From positions 1,550,001-1,614,000 of the forward strand of contig NZ_FRAQ01000001.1 of the NCBI RefSeq assembly GCF_900142385.1: a DNA stretch of 64,000 bases, written 5' to 3'. The notes under the pieces were generated by a model that did not search any database, was not told where the DNA came from, and saw only the letters and a program-made list of their open reading frames with translations. The first letter of the stretch is position 1. Each line of letters opens with the position of its first letter. Positions 16,671-24,988 of the stretch are shown one piece after another. The stretch comes from Marinobacter antarcticus (lineage in GTDB: Bacteria > Pseudomonadota > Gammaproteobacteria > Pseudomonadales > Oleiphilaceae). Position numbers and translations under genes: made by a program.

Positions 16671-17827
16671 TCGTTCTGCCGGAACGGGAGCGCCGTTTTG
16701 GCGTCCTCGTAGTAACCCATAACCTGTTCCGCTTCTTCCCATGTAAACGCTTCAATAGCCTCATGAAAGGCAGGGTGGGCGATCCCATGCCATGAATGCG
16801 TGAGCACAGGCTCGAAGCCGCGCACCAGTTTGTGTTCCCCCTGTGCGCCTGCGTCGAACGTTTGGAGGCCCAGTTCAATGGCCAATTCAATGCCCTGGTA
16901 GTAACAGGTTTCAAAGTGCAGGTGGTTGTACTCCTCAAGGCAGCCCCAGTAGCGGCCGTAGAGTGTGTTCTGCCCACTCAGAAACAGAGCCCCCGCAATC
17001 ATCTCTCCATCCTTTACGGCCATTATCACGTGCAGGTGCTCCGGCATTTTCTCCCGCATCTGTTCAAAGAACTGCTGGGTCAGATAAGGCCGCTGCCCGC
17101 GTTTCAGGTAAGTTGCTTGATAGAATACATAGAAAGCAGCAAGAACATGGTCGGGGATGTCTCGTCCCTGAAACTGGGTGAACGTAATATCCTGCTCTGC
17201 GACCTGCCGGCGTTCCTTGCGTATGGATTTGCGCTTGCGGGACGTGAGTTGGCCAAGAAAATCGTCGAAGCATCCATAGCCGCGATTGTGCCAGTGGAAC
17301 TGGCAGCCAATGCGGTGCAGCTGTTCTTCATGCTGTAGCAGTTGCTGATCATCTGCATTCGGAAACAGAAGGTGCCACGAGTGAGCGCCAAGGTCGGCGA
17401 TGAGGGTGTCCAGAAGATTGTGAATCCGATGGGCATCGAGAGCACTGCGCAGTTGTGGATCAAGCAGCAGCCTCGGCCCTTGGGAAGGTGTAAAAGGGAC
17501 GGCTATCAGGAGTTTGGGGTAATAATCCAGCCCATAACGGCGGTAAGCATCCGCCCAGGCCCAGTCAAATACATACTCGCCCATGGAGTGGGACTTGAGG
17601 TAGGCGGGTGCAACCCCGGCAATGTCGCCTTCCAGACGGAATACAAGATGGCAGGGCTTCCAGCCGGTTTCCTCAGTGGTACAGCGGGACGTTTCCAGCG
17701 CCTCGAAAAACTCGTATCGAAGAAACGGATTGTCGGTGCCTGCCAGCCTTTCCCATGTTTCCCGGGGGATGTCGGAAAGGGAATGGCAGGCCTCGATCGT
17801 TATAGATGATACTGCGGGTTCTGACAT
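16661..17827 (-). CDS. FemAB/GNAT-like acyltransferase (DUF482 family)
   Basis: The 388-residue protein resembles the peptidoglycan-recognition GNAT group often annotated as DUF482/COG3146. Landmarks are NPFLRYEFFEALE near residue 35, the Arg/Lys-rich KRKSIRKERRQV near 210, and the C-terminal GRYWGCLEEYNHLHFETCYYQGIELAIE followed by FDAGAQGEHKLVRGF. The last segment is diagnostic for the family. The biochemical substrate is unknown. I chose ATG 17827; a TTG ten codons upstream is also open, with AAGGAG lying between the two, slightly far from the ATG. Confidence 0.8.
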   Translation of the reverse strand: MSEPAVSSITIEACHSLSDIPRETWERLAGTDNPFLRYEFFEALETSRCTTEETGWKPCHLVFRLEGDIAGVAPAYLKSHSMGEYVFDWAWADAYRRYGLDYYPKLLIAVPFTPSQGPRLLLDPQLRSALDAHRIHNLLDTLIADLGAHSWHLLFPNADDQQLLQHEEQLHRIGCQFHWHNRGYGCFDDFLGQLTSRKRKSIRKERRQVAEQDITFTQFQGRDIPDHVLAAFYVFYQATYLKRGQRPYLTQQFFEQMREKMPEHLHVIMAVKDGEMIAGALFLSGQNTLYGRYWGCLEEYNHLHFETCYYQGIELAIELGLQTFDAGAQGEHKLVRGFEPVLTHSWHGIAHPAFHEAIEAFTWEEAEQVMGYYEDAKTALPFRQNDGA

Positions 17828-17884
17828 GGCTGGGGCGGACTCCTTGATCGCTCCCAATACCTTACGTCAAAACCCGGCTTGTGA

Positions 17885-18247
17885 TCACTCCTTAGACTGG
17901 TCGCAGCGTTTTTCCATCTCTTCCATCATTTTTTCCATGCGCTTTTCGTGCTGTTGACGCCTTTCTTCGTGAATCTCGTTCCAGATTCCACGCTGCTCGT
18001 CGTTCAGCTTCAGGCGCTCCGCCATAGCTTCGCGCTTCTCGGCCATTTTTTCCTGCCGTTCTTCTTTGTTGAAAGGGCCTTTACCCTCGCGCATGTTTTC
18101 GCACATTTCAGTTTTGTCGTGGTGCTTGCCACGGTAGCTGTCACCATCATGTTCCGAGTGGTTACCTGCCATCAGCATCGGACTGGCGGCAAGCAATGTG
18201 GTCGCCAGAAGGCCGGCAGCAATGGTAGATGTTTTACGTTTAGTCAT
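17885..18247 (-). CDS. Spy/CpxP-like periplasmic protein
   Basis: The 120-residue protein has a clear signal peptide (TKRKTSTIAAGLLATTLLAA ending near MAGN). The mature part is very charged and helical: EERQEKMAEKREAMAERLKLNDEQRGIWNEI. The LxLxxEQ-like element (LKLNDEQ) is the repeat typical of Spy/CpxP chaperones. It would act in the periplasm as a chaperone and, in enterics, restrain the Cpx sensor. The gene is divergent from the CpxRA-like pair, the same layout as E. coli cpxP-cpxRA. The ATG follows GAGGAAAT. Confidence 0.82.
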   Translation of the reverse strand: MTKRKTSTIAAGLLATTLLAASPMLMAGNHSEHDGDSYRGKHHDKTEMCENMREGKGPFNKEERQEKMAEKREAMAERLKLNDEQRGIWNEIHEERRQQHEKRMEKMMEEMEKRCDQSKE

Positions 18248-18338
18248 GATATTTCCTCGCATTATTAGCCGCGTTGCGGCAGAAGCATGATTCACCGCTA
18301 TGGTACTGCGGGTCTTGGTAAACGAGCGTCAGCGGCAT

Positions 18339-18354
18339 GTAAAGGTTCTGCAAA
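18339..18354 (+). promoter_or_regulatory. Candidate CpxR-type box
   Basis: GTAAA-N6-GCAAA (18339-18354) lies between the divergent Spy-like and CpxR-like genes. It is one mismatch from the enterobacterial CpxR consensus of two GTAAA half sites 4-8 bases apart. A further GTAAA occurs at 18318. Autoregulation of both promoters would fit, but the consensus is short. Confidence 0.33.
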
Positions 18355-18453
18355 GGAATGCAGGCCAGAGTCAGCAGGTTCCGGGGCCCGTGTTAGACTT
18401 CGGTCAACACATCTTGTGTATATTGATCGGGTAAACCTGGGTAGAGACAAACG

Positions 18454-19140
18454 ATGCAGAACAGAGTCCTGCTGGTAGAAGATGACGACGAGCTTCGTGA
18501 ACTGCTTGCCCGCTACTTGAGCGGCCAGGGGTTCACTGTGCGCGAAGCCGCCAATGGAAGGGACGGGCTGGCACTGGCGCTCGGGCAACATTGCGATATT
18601 GTTGTGCTGGACATAATGCTGCCGGATATTAACGGGCTGGAGGTGCTGCGTGAATTACGTTCTGAAACGCATCTGCCGGTGGTATTGCTGACCGCCCGGG
18701 GAGATGAAACGGATCGCATAGTAGGATTTGAGGTAGGTGCGGATGACTATATTCCCAAGCCCTGCAACCCCCGTGAGCTGGTTGCCCGGCTTCAGGCGAT
18801 TCTGCGTCGGGTTGCCTGGGATCAGAAGGCTGAAGTGAAGGCGGAGCGGCACTATGGGGATTTGCGCTTAGAGCCTGATCACCGCCGCATATACCAGCAC
18901 AACGAGCCTTTGGAATTGACGGCGACAGAGTACGAAATTCTGCAGGTGTTGCTGGCTCATGCCGGTAGCGTAGTGCGCAAGACAGACCTGATGCAATGGG
19001 CTCTGGGGCGCCGCCTCGAGGCCTTCGACCGGACACTGGATATGCACATCAGTAATCTTCGTAAAAAACTGGGCAATGATGATCCGCCCCGGATCGAGAC
19101 AGTGCGCGGTCTTGGGTACAGTTACCGGGTGCCGGTATGA
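18454..19140 (+). CDS. CpxR-like OmpR-family response regulator
   Basis: The 228-residue protein has a receiver domain (residues 1-120), with acidic pocket LLVEDDDEL and phospho-acceptor Asp53 in VVLDIMLPD. The TAR and PKP motifs are near residues 80 and 100. A winged-helix DNA-binding domain (about 130-228) follows, with LTATEYEILQVLLAH and RLEAFDRTLDMHISNLRKKLG. The sensor kinase gene overlaps it by four bases. The divergent Spy-like gene supports a Cpx-type envelope stress role, but a different stimulus is possible. Confidence 0.92.
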   Translation: MQNRVLLVEDDDELRELLARYLSGQGFTVREAANGRDGLALALGQHCDIVVLDIMLPDINGLEVLRELRSETHLPVVLLTARGDETDRIVGFEVGADDYIPKPCNPRELVARLQAILRRVAWDQKAEVKAERHYGDLRLEPDHRRIYQHNEPLELTATEYEILQVLLAHAGSVVRKTDLMQWALGRRLEAFDRTLDMHISNLRKKLGNDDPPRIETVRGLGYSYRVPV

Positions 19141-20453
19141 AACGCCGGCTGATGGTGCCGCTGTTCTGGCGTATCTTCCTGTTGATCTGGCTGGCCATGG
19201 CCATAACGGTGGTTGTGAGTAACCTGGCCTCGCGGGTATTACTGGATCGCGAGCGCGCTGCCATTGAGCGCCAGCTTGAGCTGCGGGATCTTGGGTTTGA
19301 GGTGTCAGCCATCCGTGATAGCCGTGGGCGCAGGGATGCCCACAGATTTCTCCGGGCGCAGGGGGAAGAGCTGGGCCTGCACCTGATGATGATCAGTGCT
19401 GATGATGACAAACGCTTACCGTCGGCCATTCGGTCACGGATTGAATCCGGATGGTATCGGCAAAAGCCCGCGATTGTAGATGTCGGTGATGGGTATCGAT
19501 TGGTTGCGTGGCCGAAAATGGACGGTGAGGGCTGGCTGGAACCCCGGGTTTTCCGATTTATGGAAATGGGGTTGGCGTTTGTTCTGATCACCTTGGCTTG
19601 TTGGTTGATTGCGCGCTTTGTATCGCGGCCCATGAAGCATATGGAATCCACCGCACAGGCTATCGCCGGGGGTAATACAGAGTTGCGAGTCAATGAGCGT
19701 ATAGCGGCGCGCAGAGATGAGGTGGGGCAACTGGCGACGGCGTTTAATGCGATGACGGATCAGCTTTGCACCCTGCTGGGCCGGCAGAAACACCTGCTAC
19801 GGGACATTTCCCATGATTTGCGAACCCCGCTGGCGCGTCAGCGCGTTGCCATTGAACTGGCCAGTGAAGGCGGCGTGGAAGGTGAACTGATGGCCAGTAT
19901 TCTGCGCCAGAACGAGCGTCTTGATACCATGACCGGGCAGATACTGACTTTGTATCGGGTTACCGAGCAGGGTGGAGATATTGCGCGGGAGCCTGTGCGG
20001 CCCGTGGATCTTCTGAGTCAGGTGTTACGGGACTCGGCAGACTACGCAGAGCATCATGGGGTGGATTGCAAGTTGGTTTCAATGCCTGAAAGCACCGGTG
20101 TGTCCGTGCTTGGGGATGCAGGCCTGTTGCAGCGGGCCTTTGACAATATCCTGCAGAATGCTCTGGACCATACCCCGCCGGGCAAGGTGGTTCATGTCGC
20201 GCTGACGTTGTCTGCAGGTTGGATAAGCCTGACGATCGAGGATGAGGGGCCAGGGGTCGCAGATGAAATCCTGGAACATCTCTTCGAGCCATTTTTCCGG
20301 GCTGACAAATCCCGTGGCGGCAAAGGCTGGGGGCTTGGTTTGGCAATCGCCAAGGATATTCTGCAGGCCCATGATGGGGATATCGCGGCAACTAACAGCG
20401 CGCGCGGTGGTTTGCAGGTTGTGGCCCGGCTACCGGTGTTTGCTGTTGATTGA
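19137..20453 (+). CDS. CpxA-like sensor histidine kinase
   Basis: The 438-residue membrane kinase has a first helix at about residues 8-30 and a ~105-residue periplasmic sensor. A second helix (about 141-160) and a HAMP region (161-212) follow. The phospho-acceptor His226 lies in RDISHDLRTPL, and the ATPase domain has an N box NILQNALDHTPPG, G1 DEGPGV and G2 GLGLAIAK. It is translationally coupled to the response regulator through ATGA. The short periplasmic domain is similar in size to that of CpxA. Confidence 0.92.
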   Translation: MKRRLMVPLFWRIFLLIWLAMAITVVVSNLASRVLLDRERAAIERQLELRDLGFEVSAIRDSRGRRDAHRFLRAQGEELGLHLMMISADDDKRLPSAIRSRIESGWYRQKPAIVDVGDGYRLVAWPKMDGEGWLEPRVFRFMEMGLAFVLITLACWLIARFVSRPMKHMESTAQAIAGGNTELRVNERIAARRDEVGQLATAFNAMTDQLCTLLGRQKHLLRDISHDLRTPLARQRVAIELASEGGVEGELMASILRQNERLDTMTGQILTLYRVTEQGGDIAREPVRPVDLLSQVLRDSADYAEHHGVDCKLVSMPESTGVSVLGDAGLLQRAFDNILQNALDHTPPGKVVHVALTLSAGWISLTIEDEGPGVADEILEHLFEPFFRADKSRGGKGWGLGLAIAKDILQAHDGDIAATNSARGGLQVVARLPVFAVD

Positions 20454-20473
20454 TCATAACCACGGGCTAATTT

Positions 20474-21079
20474 ATGAAAAAAGATTATCCGGTACCTGCC
20501 AGCTTCCTTGAGCGCGAAACAGAAGTGAAGAAAAGCCGCTTTATTGCCCGGGTTGCGCCTGTGGGTTCCCGGGATGAGGTGAAAGACTGGCTGGAAAAGG
20601 CGCATCAGGATCATCCAGATGCGCGCCATATTTGCTGGGCCTACCAGGTCGGACGCCCTGGCTCCGCAGCAGAAGCCGCTATGAACGATGATGGCGAGCC
20701 TTCAGGTACCGCAGGCAAACCGATTCTCAGCGTGATTCAGCACAAGGATATGGGCGATGTCCTCGTGATGGTGATTCGCTATTTTGGCGGCATCAAACTT
20801 GGCGCCGGAGGCCTTGTAAGAGCCTACGCCGGCGCCGCTGAGAGCGTGCTTTCAGAAGTGGGCAGGGTCGTCCACAAACCGCTCAGTGCAGCAAACATAA
20901 CAATGGGGTTTGCCGATGAGCAGCCACTGCGGCATTGGTGCGATATGAATGCGGCCGAGCTGGATTCCGTTACCTACGGCGCTTCGGTCGCCGCGCGCGT
21001 TCTCGTTCCGGAAGATCAGGCGGAAGTGTTCTCCGCCTTTTGTGACGCTCACAAACTGGATTACAGTTTTGAAACATGA
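20474..21079 (+). CDS. yigZ: YigZ/IMPACT family protein
   Basis: The 201-residue protein matches the bacterial IMPACT family. The N-terminal domain contains KKSRFIARVAPVGSRDEV, HPDARHICWAYQVG and the signature DDGEPSGTAGKPIL. This is followed by IRYFGGIKLGAGGLVRAYAGAAE and a C-terminal ferredoxin-like domain. The family binds nucleic acid-like ligands in structures, and its cellular job remains unclear. It begins 20 bases after the kinase gene and may be co-transcribed. Confidence 0.93.
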   Translation: MKKDYPVPASFLERETEVKKSRFIARVAPVGSRDEVKDWLEKAHQDHPDARHICWAYQVGRPGSAAEAAMNDDGEPSGTAGKPILSVIQHKDMGDVLVMVIRYFGGIKLGAGGLVRAYAGAAESVLSEVGRVVHKPLSAANITMGFADEQPLRHWCDMNAAELDSVTYGASVAARVLVPEDQAEVFSAFCDAHKLDYSFET

Positions 21080-21155
21080 TTGGGCAAAATCGCATCGGAT
21101 AAGTGTCTTGTGCGTATACTTGATACCAAGACTCTAAGAAACCAAGGAGTAGACA

Positions 21156-21686
21156 ATGGCTCGTATTCTGATGGCAGCGCTGGTAGCACTGGCAATGACC
21201 GGGTGCGCCAGTAACGTGGTGACTGATTACAACTCAGCCGTCGTTTTCGGCGACTATTCATCCTGGGCCTTCGCGCCCGGTGCCGGCAATTCCTCGTTCG
21301 TTTCTCTGGATGGAAATCGTGTGCAGAACGCGGTTGAGCGGGAGCTCAACAGTAAGTCTTTACGCAAGGTGGCAGAGCCGGAAGCCGACCTTCTGGTGAG
21401 CTGGCAAATTGTGGAAGAGGACCGCCTTCAGCAGTCTGGTGTCGGGCTTGGCTTTGGTTTTGGTACGGGCAATTTTGGCTGGGGGCTTTCTGCACCGCCT
21501 CCCGTGCGCGAAGTCAAAGAAGGAAAGCTTGTGGTTGAGCTGGTAGACAAGAGCACTGAAGAAGTTGTCTGGCGTGCTGCCAGCCGTCGCTATCTTAATG
21601 AAAACCAGTCCCCGGAAACCCGCCGTAAGCTGGTTGACGAGGTGGTCGCCGAGATGTTCACCAAGTATCCTCCCGGTATGGACTGA
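21156..21686 (+). CDS. DUF4136 lipoprotein
   Basis: A lipoprotein signal peptide ends with the lipobox LAMTGC near residue 17, so the protein would be lipid-anchored in the envelope. The mature region has the DUF4136 pattern: DYNSAVVFGDYSSWAFAP at the start, AVERELNSKSLRKVAEPEADLLVSWQI in the middle, and GKLVVELVDKSTEEVVWRAAS near the end. The Gly-rich loop GVGLGFGFGTGNFGWG is usual. AAGGAG precedes the ATG. Function of the family is unknown. A 7-bp stem (AAGGCTC/GAGCCTT, 21731-21764) follows. Confidence 0.85.
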   Translation: MARILMAALVALAMTGCASNVVTDYNSAVVFGDYSSWAFAPGAGNSSFVSLDGNRVQNAVERELNSKSLRKVAEPEADLLVSWQIVEEDRLQQSGVGLGFGFGTGNFGWGLSAPPPVREVKEGKLVVELVDKSTEEVVWRAASRRYLNENQSPETRRKLVDEVVAEMFTKYPPGMD

Positions 21687-21779
21687 AAAGCAGCAGGTTT
21701 TATTGCAGGGTGAAGGCTTTTAAAAAGCTGAAGGCTCTTTTGGGTCATAAACTCCAGGAGCCTTAGATACGGGGGATAA

Positions 21780-22136
21780 ATGGCGAATCGATCTACAGGC
21801 GGGCTGGTGTTTTCAACCGAGCAAGGGCGAATGTGTCCCGAATGTCGCAACCCTGTTTCAGACTGCACCTGCCGCCAGCCTCAACGCCCGGAAGGTGACG
21901 GTATCGTTAGGGTCAGTCGCGAGACCAAGGGGCGCAAGGGAAAGGGTGTAACGCTGATTACCGGTATCCCCATGGACGAGAAGGAACTCAAAGCCTACGC
22001 CAAAGTGCTCAAAGCCAAATGCGGCACTGGCGGCACGGTGAAGGAGGGCGTTGTTGAAATCCAGGGAGATCAACGTGACGTACTTATTCCTCTTCTGGAA
22101 CAAAAGGGTTGGGTTGTAACACGCTCCGGTGGCTGA
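21780..22136 (+). CDS. yciH: YciH/SUI1 translation factor homologue
   Basis: The 118-residue protein is the bacterial homologue of eukaryotic eIF1/SUI1. It has a short N-terminal zinc-finger-like segment with four Cys (CPECRNPVSDCTC), found in many proteobacterial YciH proteins. The SUI1 domain follows: RVSRETKGRKGKGVTLITGI, KCGTGGTVKEGVVEIQGDQRD and the C-terminal helix. It acts on start-codon selection in vitro in E. coli. The start ATG follows GGGGG. Confidence 0.92.
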   Translation: MANRSTGGLVFSTEQGRMCPECRNPVSDCTCRQPQRPEGDGIVRVSRETKGRKGKGVTLITGIPMDEKELKAYAKVLKAKCGTGGTVKEGVVEIQGDQRDVLIPLLEQKGWVVTRSGG

Positions 22137-22279
22137 TGACATAAGTCACAAGTACTGAAGCCTCACGCTCCAATCAAGACTCCCGAAGAACTATTTCTTT
22201 TTCTGAATACTGACCAGAGCCCTGCTGGAACTCCCGAATCATCTTCAGCAGTGCGGGCTCTCATTGAAAAGAGGCAAGC

Positions 22280-23533
22280 ATGCACGTACTGGTTTTGGGC
22301 GCAGGAGTTGTTGGTACAACCACCGCGTGGTTTTTGCAAAAGCAGGGCCATCAGGTAACGGTAATAGACCGACAGAGCCAGGCCGGCCTGGAAACCAGTT
22401 ATGCAAATGGAGGTCAGATTTCGGTCTCGCACGCAGAGCCGTGGGCCAACCCTTCCGCGCCTCTGAAAGTTCTGAAATGGCTATTCCGGGCGGATGCGCC
22501 TCTGCTGTTCCGCCCTAAGCTGGACCCGGCGCAGTGGCGTTGGGCGCTGTCTTTTTTGGGCCAGTGCACCTCGGCCAAGGCCGCCCATAACATCCGTCAG
22601 ATGGTTAATCTCGGCACTTACAGTCGCAGCCAGTTACAGGCTTTGCGCGAGGAAACCGGACTGGAATACGACCAGGTGGAAAAGGGCATTCTGCATTTTT
22701 ACACCGACCCGGCGGAGTTCGACGCAGCGCTTGAGCCAACCCGGATCATGTGCGATCTCGGATGTGACCGCCAGGTAATAGATGCGAATAGAGCGGTAGA
22801 GTTGGAGCCTGCACTCAAGCATATCCAGTACAAAATAGCGGGCGCAACCTACACTTCTGAAGACGAATCTGGCGACGCCCACAAGTTTACGCAAGCGCTT
22901 GCCCAGAGGTGTCAGGATGCCGGTGTGGAGTTCTGTTATGGCACCGATATTCTTGGTTTCGAACGAGCCGGTGAGCGTATTCTTGGAGTGCAGGTTCTGA
23001 GGGACGGCCACCATGAAACCATGCGGGCAGACGCCTATGTGCTCAGCCTCGGAAGCTTCAGTGCAGCACTTGCCCGACAACTCGGGCTATTTTTGAATAT
23101 CTACCCGGCTAAAGGCTATTCGATCACTGTACCGGTGAAGAATGAAGAAGCGGCGTTCAATGTCAGCCTGACGGATGATGAGTATAAGCTGGTGTATTCA
23201 CGGTTGGGCGATCGTATCCGTGTCGCAGGCACGGCCGAGCTGAGTGGTTACAGTCGTAACCTCAATTACACCCGCTGCCGCGCCATTGTGCGCAGAACCG
23301 CAGAAATAATGCCTGAGGCGGGTGACTGGGATCAGGCCGAGTTCTGGACAGGGCTGCGCCCCGCCACTCCCTCTAATGTCCCTTACGTGGGCAAGAGCCA
23401 CTTTGCTAACCTTTATCTGAACACCGGGCACGGCACTTTAGGGTGGACTCACTCCTGTGGCTCCGCCGCAGCGCTGGCCGATATTGTTGATGGCCGAAAA
23501 CCGGAAGTGGACTTTGCGTTTTCCGGATTGTAA
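22280..23533 (+). CDS. dadA: D-amino acid dehydrogenase
   Basis: The 417-residue flavoprotein would oxidise D-amino acids (D-alanine in model organisms) to 2-oxo acids at the inner membrane and pass electrons to quinone. The FAD-binding VLGAGVVGTTTAWFLQKQGHQVTVIDRQ opens the sequence. ETSYANGGQISVSHAEPWANP is the DadA-specific segment, and the C-terminus carries FWTGLRPATPSNVPYVGKS and LNTGHGTLGWTHSCGSAAALADIV. No alanine racemase (dadX) is adjacent. AGAGG precedes the ATG. The next 240 bp hold the activator sites and sigma-54 promoter of the following operon. Confidence 0.93.
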   Translation: MHVLVLGAGVVGTTTAWFLQKQGHQVTVIDRQSQAGLETSYANGGQISVSHAEPWANPSAPLKVLKWLFRADAPLLFRPKLDPAQWRWALSFLGQCTSAKAAHNIRQMVNLGTYSRSQLQALREETGLEYDQVEKGILHFYTDPAEFDAALEPTRIMCDLGCDRQVIDANRAVELEPALKHIQYKIAGATYTSEDESGDAHKFTQALAQRCQDAGVEFCYGTDILGFERAGERILGVQVLRDGHHETMRADAYVLSLGSFSAALARQLGLFLNIYPAKGYSITVPVKNEEAAFNVSLTDDEYKLVYSRLGDRIRVAGTAELSGYSRNLNYTRCRAIVRRTAEIMPEAGDWDQAEFWTGLRPATPSNVPYVGKSHFANLYLNTGHGTLGWTHSCGSAAALADIVDGRKPEVDFAFSGL

Positions 23534-23555
23534 TACCTTTGCCAAAGAACAGAGT

Positions 23556-23592
23556 AATTTCATTGTGAAATTCAGTTATTTCATGGTGAAAT
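23556..23592 (+). promoter_or_regulatory. Two palindromic upstream activator sites
   Basis: AATTTCA-TTG-TGAAATT (23556-23572) is a perfect 7-bp inverted repeat with a 3-nt spacer. ATTTCA-TGG-TGAAAT (23578-23592, including flanking bases) repeats it with a 6-bp arm. The centres (23564 and 23585) are 21 bp apart, two helical turns, so two activator dimers would bind the same DNA face. They lie roughly 130-155 bp upstream of the predicted sigma-54 start, the usual place for enhancer-binding protein sites. The likely binder is the activator encoded at 39321-41201. Confidence 0.8.
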
Positions 23593-23692
23593 GGCTTCCT
23601 GCATTTCGGGTTATACCTATCTCGGTTTCTACATATAATAAAGTCAATATTTTTCAGTTGATTGCAGGTGTTTTAGTCGTTTTTTTGTGAGT

Positions 23693-23708
23693 TGGCACCG
23701 CGCTTGCG
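23693..23708 (+). promoter_or_regulatory. Sigma-54 promoter of the catabolic operon
   Basis: TGGCAC-N5-TTGCG (23693-23708) is an essentially perfect -24/-12 element: GG at 23694-23695 and GC at 23706-23707 are separated by exactly 10 bases. The preceding T at 23692 also matches consensus. Transcription would start near 23718, about 60 bases before the first gene. An AT-rich stretch (23634-23656) between activator sites and promoter could bind IHF. Confidence 0.88.
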
Positions 23709-23777
23709 TTGAATGATTTAAAAGCCCCGTTGCAAAGGGCAACAACAATTCATTCGACAACAGTGTGCTGACTGAAC

Positions 23778-24974
23778 ATGACCAAACCTCTGGAAGGCGT
23801 CCGGATTCTCGATCTGACGCATATGCTCTCTGGTCCGTATGCGGGAATGCTCCTTGCTGATATGGGGGCAGACACCATAAAGGTTGAGCCTCTCAAAGGG
23901 GAGGGTACCCGCGCTCTTCTTGCCAAAGATCCTAATAACTCTTACGACGGGCAGGGCGCCTATTTCATAACGCTCAACCGAAACAAGAAAAGCGTCTGTA
24001 TCGATCTGAAAAGCGATAGTGGCCTCAGCACCTTCTACGATCTGGTGAAGGATGCAGACATCGTTCTGGATAACTTTTCCGCCGGTGTCCCCGCCAAACT
24101 TAAAATCGATCACAAACACCTGTCAGAAATAAATCCTCGCATCATAACCTGTTCCATTACTGGCTTCGGTCAGGATGGCCCCAACTTCAGCCGGCCGGCA
24201 TTTGATCTGGTTGTGCAGGGTATTGGTGGTGGCATGTCCATTACTGGTCATGATTCTGAACATCCCGCACGTTCAGGTGTTCCCATTGGCGACCTTGGCG
24301 GGGGCATGTTTGCAGCGATGGGCATCCTTGCGGCGCTGCAGTCAAGGAACGCTAAAGGCTACGGCCAGCACGTGGATATCTCCATGCTGGATTGCCAGAT
24401 CAGCATGCTGAACTACATGGCTACCATGCACTTCCTCAGCGGTGATAACCCGACGCCCATTGGTAACGGACATTTTGTTCATGTGCCCTACGACTCCTTC
24501 AGAACCAGTAATGGTTTTGTGATTATCGCGGTAATCTTCGACAGTTTCTGGGACAGCTTGGTCGAGTTGCTCGACATTGATGAGCTCCGGGACTCCAAAT
24601 ACAAAACCCAGCCTGGTCGCTTTGCCGACAAACACAAGATCAATGGAATCCTCACCGAACTGCTGCAAACTAACAGCACAGAACACTGGGTTGAGCAGCT
24701 CTCCAGCGCTCGTATTCCCTGCGGGCCGGTCAACAAGTTCTCGGATGCACTGACTGACCCACAAGTGCTGTTCCGGAAAATGGTGGTGGATATCCCTCAG
24801 TCGGACGGCGGTGTGGTCAAGGCGCCTGGTAACCCGATCAAACTTAGCGTGGACTCCTCGGATTCCTTCACCGCGCCACCCTTGTTGGGGCAGCACACGG
24901 AGGAAGTGCTCAGATCACTCGGTTACAGCGCTCAGCGCATAAGCGAGTTAAAGGCCAGTAAGGCCGTCGGGTAA
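23778..24974 (+). CDS. Family III (CaiB/Frc-type) acyl-CoA transferase
   Basis: The 398-residue protein would move CoA from a donor such as succinyl-CoA or acetyl-CoA to a carboxylic acid. It opens with the family signature LEGVRILDLTHMLSGPYAGMLLADMGADTIKVE. It also has the loop ITGFGQDGP, and GVPIGDLGGG with Asp172 at the place of the catalytic aspartate of formyl-CoA transferase. HVDISMLDCQ and the C-terminal GPVNKFSDALTDPQV complete the family pattern. It is the first gene behind the sigma-54 promoter and is followed 14 bp later by a CoA-ester lyase. Activation of a hydroxy-dicarboxylate before C-C cleavage is therefore the inferred role. The acid is not identifiable from sequence. Confidence 0.9.
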   Translation: MTKPLEGVRILDLTHMLSGPYAGMLLADMGADTIKVEPLKGEGTRALLAKDPNNSYDGQGAYFITLNRNKKSVCIDLKSDSGLSTFYDLVKDADIVLDNFSAGVPAKLKIDHKHLSEINPRIITCSITGFGQDGPNFSRPAFDLVVQGIGGGMSITGHDSEHPARSGVPIGDLGGGMFAAMGILAALQSRNAKGYGQHVDISMLDCQISMLNYMATMHFLSGDNPTPIGNGHFVHVPYDSFRTSNGFVIIAVIFDSFWDSLVELLDIDELRDSKYKTQPGRFADKHKINGILTELLQTNSTEHWVEQLSSARIPCGPVNKFSDALTDPQVLFRKMVVDIPQSDGGVVKAPGNPIKLSVDSSDSFTAPPLLGQHTEEVLRSLGYSAQRISELKASKAVG

Positions 24975-24988
24975 CGGGAGGAAGCAGC

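Noticed and set aside
18318..18343. GTAAA pair at 18318 and 18339 as a CpxR site
   Set aside because: The half sites are 16 bases apart, outside the usual 4-8 spacing. The pair at 18339-18354 was listed instead, at low confidence.
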